A DNA stretch of 64,000 nucleotides from Lepus europaeus (lineage: Eukaryota > Chordata > Mammalia > Lagomorpha > Leporidae), in contig NC_084835.1 in NCBI RefSeq assembly GCF_033115175.1, forward strand, positions 26,555,858 to 26,619,857, written 5' to 3'. The notes under the pieces were generated by a model. It was not told the DNA's origin. It ran no database searches and saw nothing but the letters and a program-made list of their open reading frames with translations. A program made the translations under genes and the position numbers. Position 1 is the first letter of the stretch. Every line of letters starts with the position of its first letter. Shown here piece by piece: positions 53,701-63,560 of this stretch.

Positions 53701-56700
53701 CATGGAGAAAGCCATAAGGACAGAATGTTTTAAAACTTTCACAACGGTTAATCTGTTAGACAAGCTGTTTTTCTTAGAATAAACTTTAGGTCTTAATTCA
53801 TTACCAAAACATAGATGAAGTATCCATCAGATGTATTCATCACAATTAAAACAAGACCATTACTGCGTGATTACTTTGATAGGTGCTTTATGTATTTTTT
53901 TTATTTATCTGACACAATAACTCTAAGTTAGATACTTTCACCCTGCATCCATGTGGGAGACCTGTAAGAAGTTTCTGGCTCCTGGCTTCGGATCAGCTCA
54001 ACTCCAGCCATTGCAGCCATTTGGGGAGTGAACCAGTGGATGGAAGACTTCCCTGTGTGTCTCTCTCTCCCCTCTCTGTAACTCTTTCAAATAAATAAAT
54101 CTTTTTTTAAAGAAGTTCATGGTGAAGTAGAATTAAAAGCTACTGTGCCGGGGCTGGTGCTGTGGCATAGCAGGTAAAGCTGCAGCCTGTAGTTCGAGTC
54201 CCTGCTGCTCCACTTCTGATCTAGCTCTCTGCTATGGCCTGGGAAAGAAATGGAAGATAGCCCAAGTCCCTGGGCCCCTGCACTTGCATGGGAAACACAG
54301 AAGAAGCTCCTGGCTCCTGGCTTTGGATCGGCACAGCTCCACTGCGGCCAACTGGGGACTGAACCAGTGGATGGAAGATCTCTCTCTGCTTCATCTTCTC
54401 TGTGTAACTGACTTTCAAATAAATAAAAATCTTAAAAAAAAAAAAAAGATACTTTTTTGAGTGGCAAAGAACAAGCTCTCCGGCTGACTTGTCTGCAATG
54501 GCTGGGGAAGTCGGGAGGTCCGTCCAGGTCTCTCACATGAGTGGCATGGCCAACCACTCCAGCCATCGCTGCTGCCTCCCAGGGTCTGCACTGGCAGGAA
54601 GCTGGACTCAGAAACTGAAGCCAGGAATCAAACCCAGGCACTCCAATGTGGGGATGTGTGCATCCTACCTAGCTTCTTAAATGCCAGGCCACACACCCAC
54701 CTCTCCATGAACTTTTGGGAGACCCCCCACCTCCCGGTGTGTGCATGTGTACATGCATGTTTATGTATTTATATGGCACTATACACACACATATGCATGT
54801 ATAAAAACAGTTCCTGGACTGGTAGCTGGCCTGCTCTACACCGTACACTAGAAGCAAAATCAGAGGCAAACAGAGCTCACCGAAGATGGTCTGCAGTGTT
54901 ATTGAGCGTAACAATGTAGAAAATCACATTGGAGCGAGTGTTCTGCTGAATGCTGTTTATGGCTGCAATGGCCCCTCCAAGCCTGTCTTCAGATGCAGCA
55001 ATGACCACAGGAATCTCTTGTCTCTCGTCTCCATCACTTCGGGGAGCATTTGGAACAAAGTCTATGGGTTGAAGGCCCAGAATCCCTGAATCTGAAAAGT
55101 ATACACACAAAGAAGGCACTAAAAAACAAACACAATCTCATGAGCCTTTTAATTACTTTTTAAATAAATGATGGGAAGGGCTGGCAATGTGGCACAGTAG
55201 GTTAAACTACAGCTGGCAATGCCAGCATCCTAGTGACCTGGATTGGAAGTGGAGCAGCTGAGACTTGAACATGTGCCCATATGGGATGCCTGCACTGCAG
55301 GCTTTGGCTTAACCTACTGCCCCTCAGCGCCGGCCCAGGTAACAGAACCTTTCTAGAATGCATGTACCAGCCCAGGTAACATAAACTTTGCAGAATGTAT
55401 TGTGATAATTTGTATAAAAAGCCTTAAATAGCTATGTGGTCTTTGACAATCATTCTCCTTGGTGCTTCTCCTAAGGACAAAACCTAAAAAGCAATCAAAA
55501 TCACAAGCTCTATCTGGGAAAAACCTAGAAATAAATCAGAATTTGAATACAAAAAGTTTCTGGATTGGAACAGAAAATTGAATTACAAAAAATGCATTGT
55601 ACACAGTACCTGCTAGTATTGCTCAGTAAACCTTCCCTTAAAAATGTCTAGTTTTATTTTCATCTACTTCTGACAGAGTGATAGAAAGGAGAGATCTTCC
55701 ATCCACTGGCTCATTGCCCAAATGCCTGGCTGGGCCAGGCCGAAGATGAGAGCCCAGAACTCCATCTGGGTCTTCCACATGGATGGCAGGAGCCCAAGTA
55801 CTTGAGCCATCTTCTGCTGCCTCCCAAATGCATTAGCAAGATGCTGCATTGGAAGCAGAGGACTCAGGACTTGAACCAGCACTCCTGTATGCGATGTGGG
55901 CATCTAAGCAGCAGCTTTACAAGCTGTGCCCCAACATCTGCCCCATGAACCTTTTCTGCCTCTTCTAATACAGTGGGCCCTCTGTGTCTGGGTTCTGCAT
56001 ATGAATACCCTGAGTTTGCTCAGTTCCAGCCCTGGCTGTTGCAGGTGTTTGGGAAATGAACCAGCAGATGAAAGACATCTCACTCTCTGCTTTTCAAAAA
56101 ACTAAAATGAGTACTTTTAAAAAAATGAGCACATAGAACCTGTTTCCCTTTTCATTATTCCCTAAACAATAGAGTGCAACGACTATTTACACAGAATTTA
56201 TATTCTATCAAGTAGCCTAGAGTGATATAAACAGGATATGTGTCTGTTATATGCAAAATTACATAAGCGGCTTGAGCATGTGCAGATTTTAGTACCCATG
56301 GGAGACCCTGGCACCAATCCCCCTGCATACCCAGTGCTGACTGCTCATACATTCATTCATTCAACACTGAGTGCCTATTATCTGGGCACTGGAGTTACAG
56401 CCACGAGTAAAACAGACAAATCTCCACCATCATGGAGGCTAAGATAGTAAACCAGTAAACACATATATGTATGTGCCACACGTAATGCATTTCTTATTGT
56501 GGGATCATCATCAAAGTCTGAGAGCCACTGTACCAAAAGATGTTTTCCTGTGAAAACAAGTGACTCTGTGTATTAAAAGTTTACATCAAGGGGGCTGGGA
56601 CTATGCTGCAGTGGGGTAAGCTGCCACTGGTGGTGCCAGAATCTCACACTGGAATGCCAGGTTGAGTCCTGGCTGCTCTGCTTCTGATCCAGCTTCCTGC

Positions 56701-58383
56701 AGATGCACCTGGGAAGGCAACAAATGATGGTCCAAATATTTGGGCCCCTGCTCCTAGCTGCGGCCTGGCCCAACCCTGGGCATTTCAGTTATTTGGGTAC
56801 TGAATCAGCAAATGGAAGATCTCTCCCACTGTCTCTCTGCCCTTCAAATCAATCAATCAATCTTTAAAAAAAAAGTTTACATGAAGGATTTCTACTACCA
56901 TGGGAGCATGCTTAATCACATGGAGAAGCATGTCACATTACAGTTGTATATACAGCGTAACTGCAACTAAATAAAAATATTAAGAAAGAAGATGGGAAGG
57001 CACTAAAGCAAACTTATTTAATAACCATTATGTCTAAACAATGAAAACATTCATTTAACTAATACTTATTGAACATCTATGTATCAGCCATCAGCCATAG
57101 GCATGGGAGACAAAGCAGTGAATAAACTGTCCTCCTGAAGTCTCAATACTATTTTCATTTTTATAAGATTTCCCAGCAGCATGTATTACTTTATAAACAT
57201 TATATATATATGTATACATACACACACACACACACACACATGTATGTTGTTAATAACATGTTACCACAGAATTCAATTAAAGGGAAAAGCTAATTAGTCT
57301 TTCCCTGTTTTGGTCAACTACAGTAGGTGACAATCCAAAAATGATTTTTAAAAAGATTTATTGATTTGAAAGGCAGAGCAGTAGAGAGGGAGAGAGCTCC
57401 CATCTCCTGGTTCATTCCCCAAATGGCCACAATGGCCAGGGTTGGACCAGGCCACAGCCAGGAACCAGGACCTCCACCTGGTCTCTCACGTATTTGGGCC
57501 ATCTTCTACTGCCTTCTAAGGCACATTAATGGGCAACTGGACAGGAAGCAAAGCAGTGAGGACTGGAACAGGCACTCCCATCTGCTATGGGATGCAGGTG
57601 TTGCAAACAGCACCTTAACCCATGGTGCCACAAAGCCTACCCCAATCCCAAATGATTTTTGACAAACACCCTGAAGCTTCAAACATCCCTCAAAACTAGA
57701 CAGAGCACTTTAAACAACTAACTTAAGATAAAATGTGCGATGTGATTATGCAGTAAAGCAAATTTTTTAATCAGCTGACAAGCCTTTACGATTTTGTTTT
57801 ACTACTACAGTAGCACTGATATGTTGCACAGTTAAAATAACCAGACTGAGCAGGCATCAAGCACCAGGGATGCTTTCTGGTCCCGAGTTTTGGAAGCCCT
57901 GCCCTGCTGAATGTGAGCAGATGGCGCCCACAGAGGCTCCAAGACCCAAGCTGGTGATAAGGAACGCACTGTCAGATCCCACCCTAGCAGCTGACTGCCA
58001 CACAGGGAGAAGAAAAGCGGGAGGCCTGCAGGGGCACAGTGAGTACCACCGTGCCTCCTCCCAGAGCCTTGCAGCTTTTCAAAGGCTAAGACAACAAGCA
58101 AGCTTTCTGTTCCTTCAACACTGTCATGTGACTTAGGACAAGGGAACTCAACTCACTCCAAGGCACCAGGAAGGATTCCCATACCTGAAACCTCATTCCT
58201 TAGCAAACTGTTCAGGCTGAGGAAGTTATGGTGCAGCACCAGTAAGAAGAGGACAATAGCCAGGACCAAGATGACGACGTTGACTGAAACAGATGGGGGA
58301 GATCTGCATTACATCTCTTTGCCTTTGACCTCGCAGAACAACACCACGACCTGTAGAGTCAGCATACCTTTACGGATTGTCAT
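50589..58383 (-). CDS. GLT8D1: GLT8D1 (glycosyltransferase 8 domain-containing 1), complete, 9 coding exons, 370 aa
   Basis: Type II membrane GT8-family glycosyltransferase of the secretory pathway; the human substrate is not firmly established. Exons (minus): 58383-58368, 58283-58185, 55091-54881, 53255-53138, 52863-52779, 52669-52557, 51313-51147, 51059-50947, 50779-50589; 1113 nt with stop. The N-terminus MTIRKVNVVILVLAIVLFLL has a signal-anchor helix at about 7-23. The donor-binding core IPVVIAASEDRLGGAIAAIN follows, then the metal-binding DxD (MDDDV, Asp170-172). N-glycosylation sequons are Asn248 (NMT) and Asn256 (NIT). The GNQYNYIGYLDY and HWNGHLKPWG motifs are typical of GT8. Human is 371 aa and starts MSFRK rather than MTIRK. 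All splice sites are GT-AG. Convergent with GNL3. Confidence 0.97.
50947..51059 (-). CDS. GLT8D1: GLT8D1 exon, residues 270-308
   Basis: EEGLYSRTLAGSITTPPLLI then VFYQQHSTIDPMWNVRHLG. Donor GTAAGC. Confidence 0.95.
51147..51313 (-). CDS. GLT8D1: GLT8D1 exon, residues 215-270
   Basis: YNYIGYLDYKKERIRKLSMK, ASTCSFNPGVFVANMTEWKR, QNITSQLEKWMRLNA. Includes FNPGVFV and two N-glycosylation sequons. Confidence 0.96.
51375..51632 (+). mobile_element. C-SINE variant A, diverged
   Basis: CAGAGTGAGCATCTGGCCCA to TCAAATAAATTAC; first SINE after the SINE-free interval. Confidence 0.82.
51843..52133 (+). mobile_element. C-SINE variant A, head deleted
   Basis: GGGACCAGTGCCAAAGCACC to CAAATAAATAAC. Confidence 0.9.
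52135..52483 (+). mobile_element. C-SINE variant B
   Basis: GCCGGCACCGCGGCTCAATA to poly(A); AAAAAAGTT(A/T)CTG flanks. Confidence 0.94.
52557..52669 (-). CDS. GLT8D1: GLT8D1 exon, residues 177-214
   Basis: GDILALYNTPLKPGHAAAFS then EDCDSTSAKVVIRGAGNQ. Donor GTACGT. Confidence 0.96.
52779..52863 (-). CDS. GLT8D1: GLT8D1 exon with DxD motif, residues 149-177
   Basis: LTFARFYLPILVPSAKKAIY then MDDDVIVQ; the DDD at 170-172 coordinates the divalent metal and nucleotide-sugar in GT8 enzymes. Confidence 0.96.
52953..53012 (+). pseudogene. Truncated U6 snRNA retrocopy with target-site duplication
   Basis: 52967-53002 matches the 5' end of U6 snRNA (GTGCTTGCTTCGGCAGCACA and on through ACTAAAATTGGAA) with one visible change. 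It stops there. It is flanked by direct repeats GAAAAAGGTAGCC at 52953-52965 and 53000-53012. It sits in a 274-bp GLT8D1 intron, antisense to the gene. It is too short to act as a spliceosomal RNA. Confidence 0.9.
53138..53255 (-). CDS. GLT8D1: GLT8D1 exon, residues 109-148
   Basis: RSWLNSGSLKNIRYKIVNFD then TALLEGKVKEDPGQGESMKP. Acceptor TTCTTCATCAG, donor GTGAGT. Confidence 0.95.
53256..53935. other. GLT8D1 intron, unique sequence
   Basis: No exon, RNA or clear repeat recognised. Confidence 0.55.
53938..54110 (+). mobile_element. C-SINE variant A, 3' half
   Basis: CACCCTGCATCCATGTGGGA to AAATAAATAAATC. Confidence 0.9.
54149..54447 (+). mobile_element. C-SINE variant A
   Basis: GGGGCTGGTGCTGTGGCATA to poly(A). 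Confidence 0.93.
54448..54700 (-). mobile_element. C-SINE variant A, very diverged
   Basis: TGAGTGGCAAAGAACAAGCT to AGGCCACACACCCACC. Confidence 0.65.
54730..54805. repeat. Degenerate TG/CA and AT-rich tract
   Basis: GTGTGTGCATGTGTACATGC and ATACACACACATATGCATG; simple alternating sequence. Confidence 0.7.
54881..55091 (-). CDS. GLT8D1: GLT8D1 exon, residues 39-109
   Basis: DSGILGLQPIDFVPNAPRSD stem, then IPVVIAASEDRLGGAIAAIN and NVIFYIVTLNNTADHL, the start of the nucleotide-sugar-binding fold. Donor GTGAGC. Confidence 0.96.
55176..55338. mobile_element. Two C-SINE heads joined tail-less, inverted
   Basis: Plus-strand head 55176-55232 (GGGCTGGCAATGTGGCACAG) meets a minus-strand head 55238-55338 ending CAGCGCCGGCCC; both bodies are missing. 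Confidence 0.85.
55665..55945 (-). mobile_element. C-SINE variant A, diverged
   Basis: CTTCTGACAGAGTGATAGAA to CCCCAACATCTGCCCC. Confidence 0.82.
56018..56105 (+). mobile_element. C-SINE variant A, 3' fragment
   Basis: CAGTTCCAGCCCTGGCTGTT to TGCTTTTCAAAAAAC. Confidence 0.75.
56340..56470 (-). mobile_element. L2-type 3' end
   Basis: ATTCATTCATTCAACACTGA ... GGGCACTGGAGTTACAGCCA ... AAAACAGACAAA, the reverse of an L2 tail. Confidence 0.65.
56588..56875 (+). mobile_element. C-SINE variant A, diverged
   Basis: AGGGGGCTGGGACTATGCTG; AAAAGTTTACAT(C/G)A(A) flanks are the TSD. Confidence 0.9.
57045..57155 (-). mobile_element. L2-type 3' end
   Basis: AATACTTATTGAACATCTAT ... GGAGACAAAGCAGTGAATAA. 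Confidence 0.55.
57200..57245. repeat. (TA)n(CA)n compound microsatellite
   Basis: TATATATATGTATACATACA followed by (CA)n. Confidence 0.95.
57348..57648 (-). mobile_element. C-SINE variant A, diverged
   Basis: AAAAAGATTTATTGATTTGA to CACAAAGCCTACCCC. Confidence 0.85.
57650..58184. other. GLT8D1 intron, unique sequence
   Basis: Nothing recognised before the membrane-anchor exon. Confidence 0.55.
58185..58283 (-). CDS. GLT8D1: GLT8D1 exon, membrane anchor, residues 6-38
   Basis: Encodes VNVVILVLAIVLFLLVLHHN then FLSLNSLLRNEVS: signal anchor and start of the stem. Acceptor CTGTTTCAG, donor GTATGG. Confidence 0.95.
58368..58383 (-). CDS. GLT8D1: GLT8D1 first coding exon (MTIRK)
   Basis: ATG at 58383-58381 in the context AAAAAGATG; 16 coding nt to donor GTATGC. 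The exon probably begins at 58421 after TTTTGTAG (or after AACACAG nearer the ATG), giving a short 5'UTR piece. Confidence 0.88.
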
Positions 58384-58563
58384 CTTTTTCCTCTGTGTTA
58401 CATAAATATTTGTTATCAACCCTACAAAACAAAAACAAGCCCCAGAGTCAGTCAATGTATGAGAACAGTCATCAAAATGCCTAAACACGTAGAAACAAGA
58501 GGTATATGGGCTATTCCGCCAGAAACTCATTTTGAACTAGCAGTTTTCAAGAACCCAATTTGA

Positions 58564-58905
58564 GAGCCAGCGTCGTGGCTCAATAGGCTAATCCTCTGCC
58601 TTGCGGTGCCGGCACACCGGGTTCTAGTCCCGGTTGGGGCACCGATCCTGTCCCGGTTGCCCCCCTTCCAGGCCAGCTCTCTGCTGTGGCCAGGGAGTGC
58701 AGTGGAGGATGGCCCAAGTGCTTGGGCCCTGCACCCCATGGGAGACCAGGATAAGCACCTGGCTCCTGCCATCGGATCAGCGCAGTGCGCTGGCCGCAGT
58801 GCGCCTACCGCGGCAGCCATTGGAGGGTGAACCAACGGCAAAAGGAAGACCTTTCTCTCTGTCTCTCTCTCACAGTCCACTCTGCCTGTCAAAAAAAAAA
58901 AAAAA
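58564..58905 (+). mobile_element. C-SINE variant B with TSD
   Basis: AAGAACCCAATTTG at 58550 and 58904. Upstream of the first GLT8D1 coding exon. Confidence 0.95.
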
Positions 58906-59020
58906 GAACCCAATTTGGGACTGAAAAGTTGTATAGTCATACTGAACTACTTCCAAATAACTAGGGAGAAATACATAGCCTTAGGCTCCTATATTATATG
59001 CCACTAAATGAAAAGCAAAA

Positions 59021-59043
59021 TAAATAAATAAATAAATAAATGT
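59021..59043. repeat. (AAAT)n microsatellite
   Basis: ATAAATAAATAAATAAATAA. Confidence 0.9.
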
Positions 59044-59316
59044 ACCAAGAGGCACATGTGGAGTACCACTACCACAGAAACACTTCAGAATGATTTTCTG
59101 CTTTAACTTCCTAAATTAGACATGGATTCAACTGTCTATGACAAAGTAACCTGAGATCTCAGTTTCATCCGTAACACAAAATTCCCTGTCTGGAGTTATA
59201 TCCTGGTCACCTTTAACCTGAGCATCCTCAGAATAAATAGCACTTGCAAATTCACCCAACAAAACAATGAAATAATGCACAAAATCCCATCTTATTATCA
59301 AAAATGCTATTCTCTT

Positions 59317-59660
59317 GAGGCCAGCACTGTGGTGTAGTGGATTAAGACACCGCCTGCAGTGCCAGCATCCCATATGGATGCCAGTTCAAGTCCCAGCAGG
59401 TCTACTTCTGATCCAGCTCTCTGCTATGGCCTCAGAAAGCAGTATTAGATGGCCCAAGTGCTCGGGCCCCTGCACCCACATGAGAGATCTGGAAGAAACT
59501 CCTGGCTCCTAGCTTCAGATGGGGCACAGCTCCAGCCATTGCAGCCAACTGGGGAGTGAACCAATGGATGGAAGACCTCTCTCTTTCTCTGCCTCTCCTT
59601 CTCTCCCTGTGTAACTCTTTCAAATACATAAATAAATCTTAAAAAAAAAAAAAAAAAAAG
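59317..59660 (+). mobile_element. C-SINE variant A with TSD
   Basis: GAGGCCAGCACTGTGGTGTA; GCTATTCTC at 59308 and about 59668. Confidence 0.93.
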
Positions 59661-59797
59661 AAGAAGCGCTATTCTCAAAATTAAAAATCAGCTAAAAAAA
59701 AAGAAGAGCTTCTTCCCAAGGCTTCATCTCTGATGGTTAATTATACATTTCCTAAGAAAGAGGTGTCTAAAACTTTCACTCTGGTCTCATCTGACAC

Positions 59798-60115
59798 CTT
59801 TTTTTTTTTTTTTTAAATTTATATTTATTTGAGAGGTAGAGTTACAGTTATTTGAGAGGGAGAGACAGAGAGAGAGAGTTCTTCCATCCACTGGGTCACT
59901 CCCCAAGTGGCTACAATGTCCGGAGCTGGACACATCCGAAGCCAGGAGCCAGGAGCTTCTTCTGGGTCTCCCACATGGGTGCAGGGGCCCAAGGAGTTGG
60001 GCCATCTTCTACTCCTTTCCCAGGCCATAATAGAGAGCTGGATTGGAAAAGGAGCAGCTGGGACTCGAACCAGCACCCATATGGGATTAACCTACTATGC
60101 CATGGTGCCAGTCCA
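59798..60115 (-). mobile_element. C-SINE variant A
   Basis: AAATTTATATTTATTTGAGA to CATGGTGCCAGTCC. Confidence 0.92.
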
Positions 60116-60395
60116 TCTTTGCTTTTCAAAACAAATAATTCATTGGAAAAAAGAATGGAGGTGAAGGTAGTTACTAAACAATAATATTTCTACAACAATC
60201 TCTGGGTAGTATTTTCTTAAAGATAGATTACACAATCAAAACATTGTGACTTCACATCTGAGACTGTTAAACCTTTTTTACTTCATCTCCACTCATGGTA
60301 GTACTTACTATTTACAAAAACAACAAAAAAATCTACATAAGGCTTTTAATATCACAAAGCACTTTCATTCTTAAAGATAGATCAATCGATCTATC

Positions 60396-60723
60396 TATCT
60401 ACATTTATTTATTTGAAAGGCAAAGTTAGAGAGAGAGCGCTATCCTCCATCCGCTGATTCATTCCCCAAATGGCTACAATAGCTGGGACTGGGCCAGACT
60501 GAAGCCAGGACCCTGGTATTCCACGTGGATCTCCTGTGAGTGGCCAGGACACAAACACTTGGGCCATCTTCTGTTGCTTTCCCAGTCATGTTAGCAGGGA
60601 GCTAGACGGGAAATGGAGCAGCTAGCAGCGAGCTAGATGAGAAATGGGACAACAACCAGCGCTCATATGGGATGCCAGCAATGCAGGCGGTCGCTTAACC
60701 TGCTGAGCCACGACACTGGCCCT
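60396..60723 (-). mobile_element. C-SINE variant A with internal duplication
   Basis: GCAGGGAGCTAGACGGGAAA is followed by a second copy, GCAGCGAGCTAGATGAGAAA. Confidence 0.9.
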
Positions 60724-61204
60724 TAAAAAGTACTTTCAAACATCATGTATTTCTAAGAATCAAAATAAGTTCGAATTAGTTTCATCTTGGCTAAATTGGG
60801 TGCCTACCAGGCACTTGATTTCTTGAAAGAGAATATATTGAGCTGTTTATAAAATAAGCAGTCAGAGGCCAGATTACAAATTTGGGGGAAATAATTCATA
60901 CTCCCAAAGAACAATCCAGAACACACACACTTTTTTTCTCAGAGCACTATGTACCAATGAACTTCTTCTCTAAAGAATACACATCCTTATTTACCCTGAG
61001 CCATACACCTCTATCACACTGTAGGCAGAGCGCTACCTATAGAAGCTGCCAGACCGGGAACTGCTCAAAGTGTAACATCTGCCTGCTCTAAGCCACCTTC
61101 TAAGACGAAATAAATAATCTCAACAGAAAAAAATCCCAGGTAGTAAATGAGGGACAACACTAGCTCATCAACTTCCAGTAATAGTTACTTAAAAGTAGTA
61201 AGAC
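60724..61204. other. GLT8D1 upstream interval, unique
   Basis: No exon or repeat recognised. Confidence 0.5.
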
Positions 61205-61205
61205 C

Positions 61206-61543
61206 AGGGCCAGGCGCTGTGGCTTAGCAGGTAACGCCACTGCCTGCAGTGCTGGCATCCCCTACGGCTGCCAGTTCAAGTTCCAGCTGCTCCACTTCCA
61301 ATCCGGCTCTCTGCTGTGGCCTGGAAAAGCAGCGGAAGATGGCCTAAGTCCTTGGGCCCCTGCATGGGCATGGGAGACTCGGAAGAAGCTCCTGGCTTCA
61401 GATTGGCCCAGCTCCAGCCATTGCAACCATCTAGGGAACAAGCTGGCGGATGGAAGACCTTTCTCTTTCTCTCTCTGCCTCTGCTTCTCTTTAAGCCTGC
61501 CTTTCAAATAAATAAATACATCTTAAAAAAAAAAAAAAAAAAG
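61206..61543 (+). mobile_element. C-SINE variant A with TSD
   Basis: AAGTAGTAAGACCA at 61194 and 61540. Confidence 0.95.
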
Positions 61544-61647
61544 TAGTAAGACCAAAGAAACACCCTCACTTGAAAAAAATCCCAGCTGGTTAATGAGAGA
61601 CAATGTTTTAGCTCATCAACTTCCAGTACCAGTTACTTAAAAGTAGT

Positions 61648-61990
61648 ATGTGGGGGCCAGTGTCATGGCATGAGGCGGGTGAAGCCACCAGCTGTGAAGT
61701 AAAAGCATCCCATATGAGGGATGGTTTGATTCCCGGCTGCTCCACTTCCAATCCAGCTCCCCACTAATGCACCTGGGAAAGCACTGGAAGATGGCCCAAA
61801 TGCTTGAGACCCTACACCCCCACAGGAGACTTGGATGAATCTGGCTCCTGGCTCTGGCCTGGCACAGCCCTAGCAGTTGTGGTCATTTGGAGAGTGAACC
61901 AGAGGATGGAAGATCGATCTCACTCTCTCTCTCTCCCCCTCTCCCTCTCTCTCTATAACTCCGCCTTTCAAATAAATAAATCTTAAGAAA
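61648..61990 (+). mobile_element. C-SINE variant A with TSD
   Basis: AAAAGTAGTA(T/C)GTG at 61637 and 61989. The 61,138-61,200 and 61,577-61,645 flanks also resemble each other. Confidence 0.93.
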
Positions 61991-62309
61991 AAGTAGTACG
62001 TGAATGGAGCAGCAAATGTATTTGATACCCAACCTAGCTAGACAGAAGAAAAACACATTTCTAGCAAGTGCGTGATGTGCTTGAGTAAATCAGCATGGCA
62101 GAAACCACTTGTTCCAAAAGGCTTCCCCAGTTGCATACATGCAAAATGCCATGATGGTGGGATATGTTGGATCCACATTTGCTTTCCTGGTGCCATTCCT
62201 GCCAATGGAATTTCCCTGATCTGTTTAAAGGGGATTTTCCAAACCAAACTGCCCTGTAAGGCACTTTAGTGTAGTAGCTATCCCTCTCCAAGATTACAAA
62301 GCTGCATAC

Positions 62310-62617
62310 ATGGCCAGCGCCGCAGCTCACTAGGCTAATCCTCCACCTGCGGCACCAGCACCGGGTTCTAGTCCCGGTCGGGGCACCGGATTCTGTCCCG
62401 GTTGCCTCTCTTCCAGGTCAGCTCTCTGCTGAGGCCCGGGAGTGCAATGGAGGATGGCCCAAGTGCTTGGGCCCTGCACCCCACGGGAGACCAGGAGAAG
62501 CACCTGGCTCCTGGCCTCGGATCAGCGCAGTGCGCCAGCCGCGGCAGCCATTGGAGGGTGAACCAACAGCAAAGGAAGACCTTTCTCTCTGTCTCTCTCT
62601 CTGTCTACTCTGCCCGT

Positions 62618-62659
<42 letters not shown>

Positions 62660-62660
62660 G
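62310..62660 (+). mobile_element. C-SINE variant B with TSD and 38-nt poly(A)
   Basis: AAGCTGCATACA at 62298 and 62655; the long pure poly(A) marks a recent insertion. Confidence 0.96.
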
Positions 62661-63289
62661 CATACAACTTGTCTGGCGATTTTCAATTTATTCACTATGA
62701 AAATTAATATATTTTGTTTAGAAATTAGAAACCTTTATATTCCCCGAACACTCTATCAATCACAAAAACCACACACACACAGAGGCCCGGGGCAAGTATA
62801 CCTAGAAACCTCAGGGAAAAGAGAAACACCCCCCCTCTTTTTTTTCCAAATTGCTAGCTCCGTCTTCCAGTCTGCCCCCTACCGTCCCCTCAGTCTATCA
62901 AGGTACTTCACTACTCCCCCTCCTCAGATATGGAATCACCGTATTTATTTACGACCAACACGTAAGCTCCATGGAAACAGGGACCCTGAGGAAAATGTCT
63001 ACTGACACATCCCTGAACCCCACCTTCGGGTTCGTCTGGCGAATGGGAAGGGAATGCGATCTTTGGAAATAACTACGAAAACAAATTCCGACATAACGGA
63101 AAAACGTGGATTCCAATGAAGTTCTCTCCCAAATGAACCTAACAGGCAATTTCGTTTTCCCTTAGCTTTTTAGTTCAAATACCGTAAAATCCTACAGCAA
63201 CTCGTGTCCTCTGCGGTGCACCTGAAGACACAGAGGAACGCGACTGTTTATATACACCACAAAAGCCTGCCCAAACACACCAAAGAGAT
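62661..63289. other. GLT8D1 upstream interval, with L2-like fragment
   Basis: 62,955-63,040 reads CACGTAAGCTCCATGGAAAC and AGGGACCCTGAGGAAAATGT, an L2-type tail on the plus strand. Otherwise unassigned. Confidence 0.45.
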
Positions 63290-63560
63290 ACCCAACGCGG
63301 GAAGCGGCCAGGATAAACTTCTTCCTCCGCACCCCTGCTCTGCCCTCGGCAGCCCGGGGCTCCTCCCGAGGTCTGTCCAAGCCGTCGGCATCTTAGTTTG
63401 TCTCTGCCACGATGGAAGGCGCAAAGACACAGGGTGATGCGGCCACCCTCCCCGCGCCCCCGGGCCGGCCGGCCGGCTCCTACTTCCCCCAGAGGCCACG
63501 CCGGGCTGCACCGCCCCTGAGCGCCTCCCTGCCGCCCGGCTACTCCTGCCGTCACACACT
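63290..63560. promoter_or_regulatory. CpG-rich block, probable GLT8D1 promoter
   Basis: CpG- and GGCCGG-rich stretch about 5 kb upstream of the GLT8D1 start codon, the right distance for its distal 5'UTR exon. No exon boundary could be fixed. SPCS1, divergent from this promoter in human, was not recognised nearby. Confidence 0.5.
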
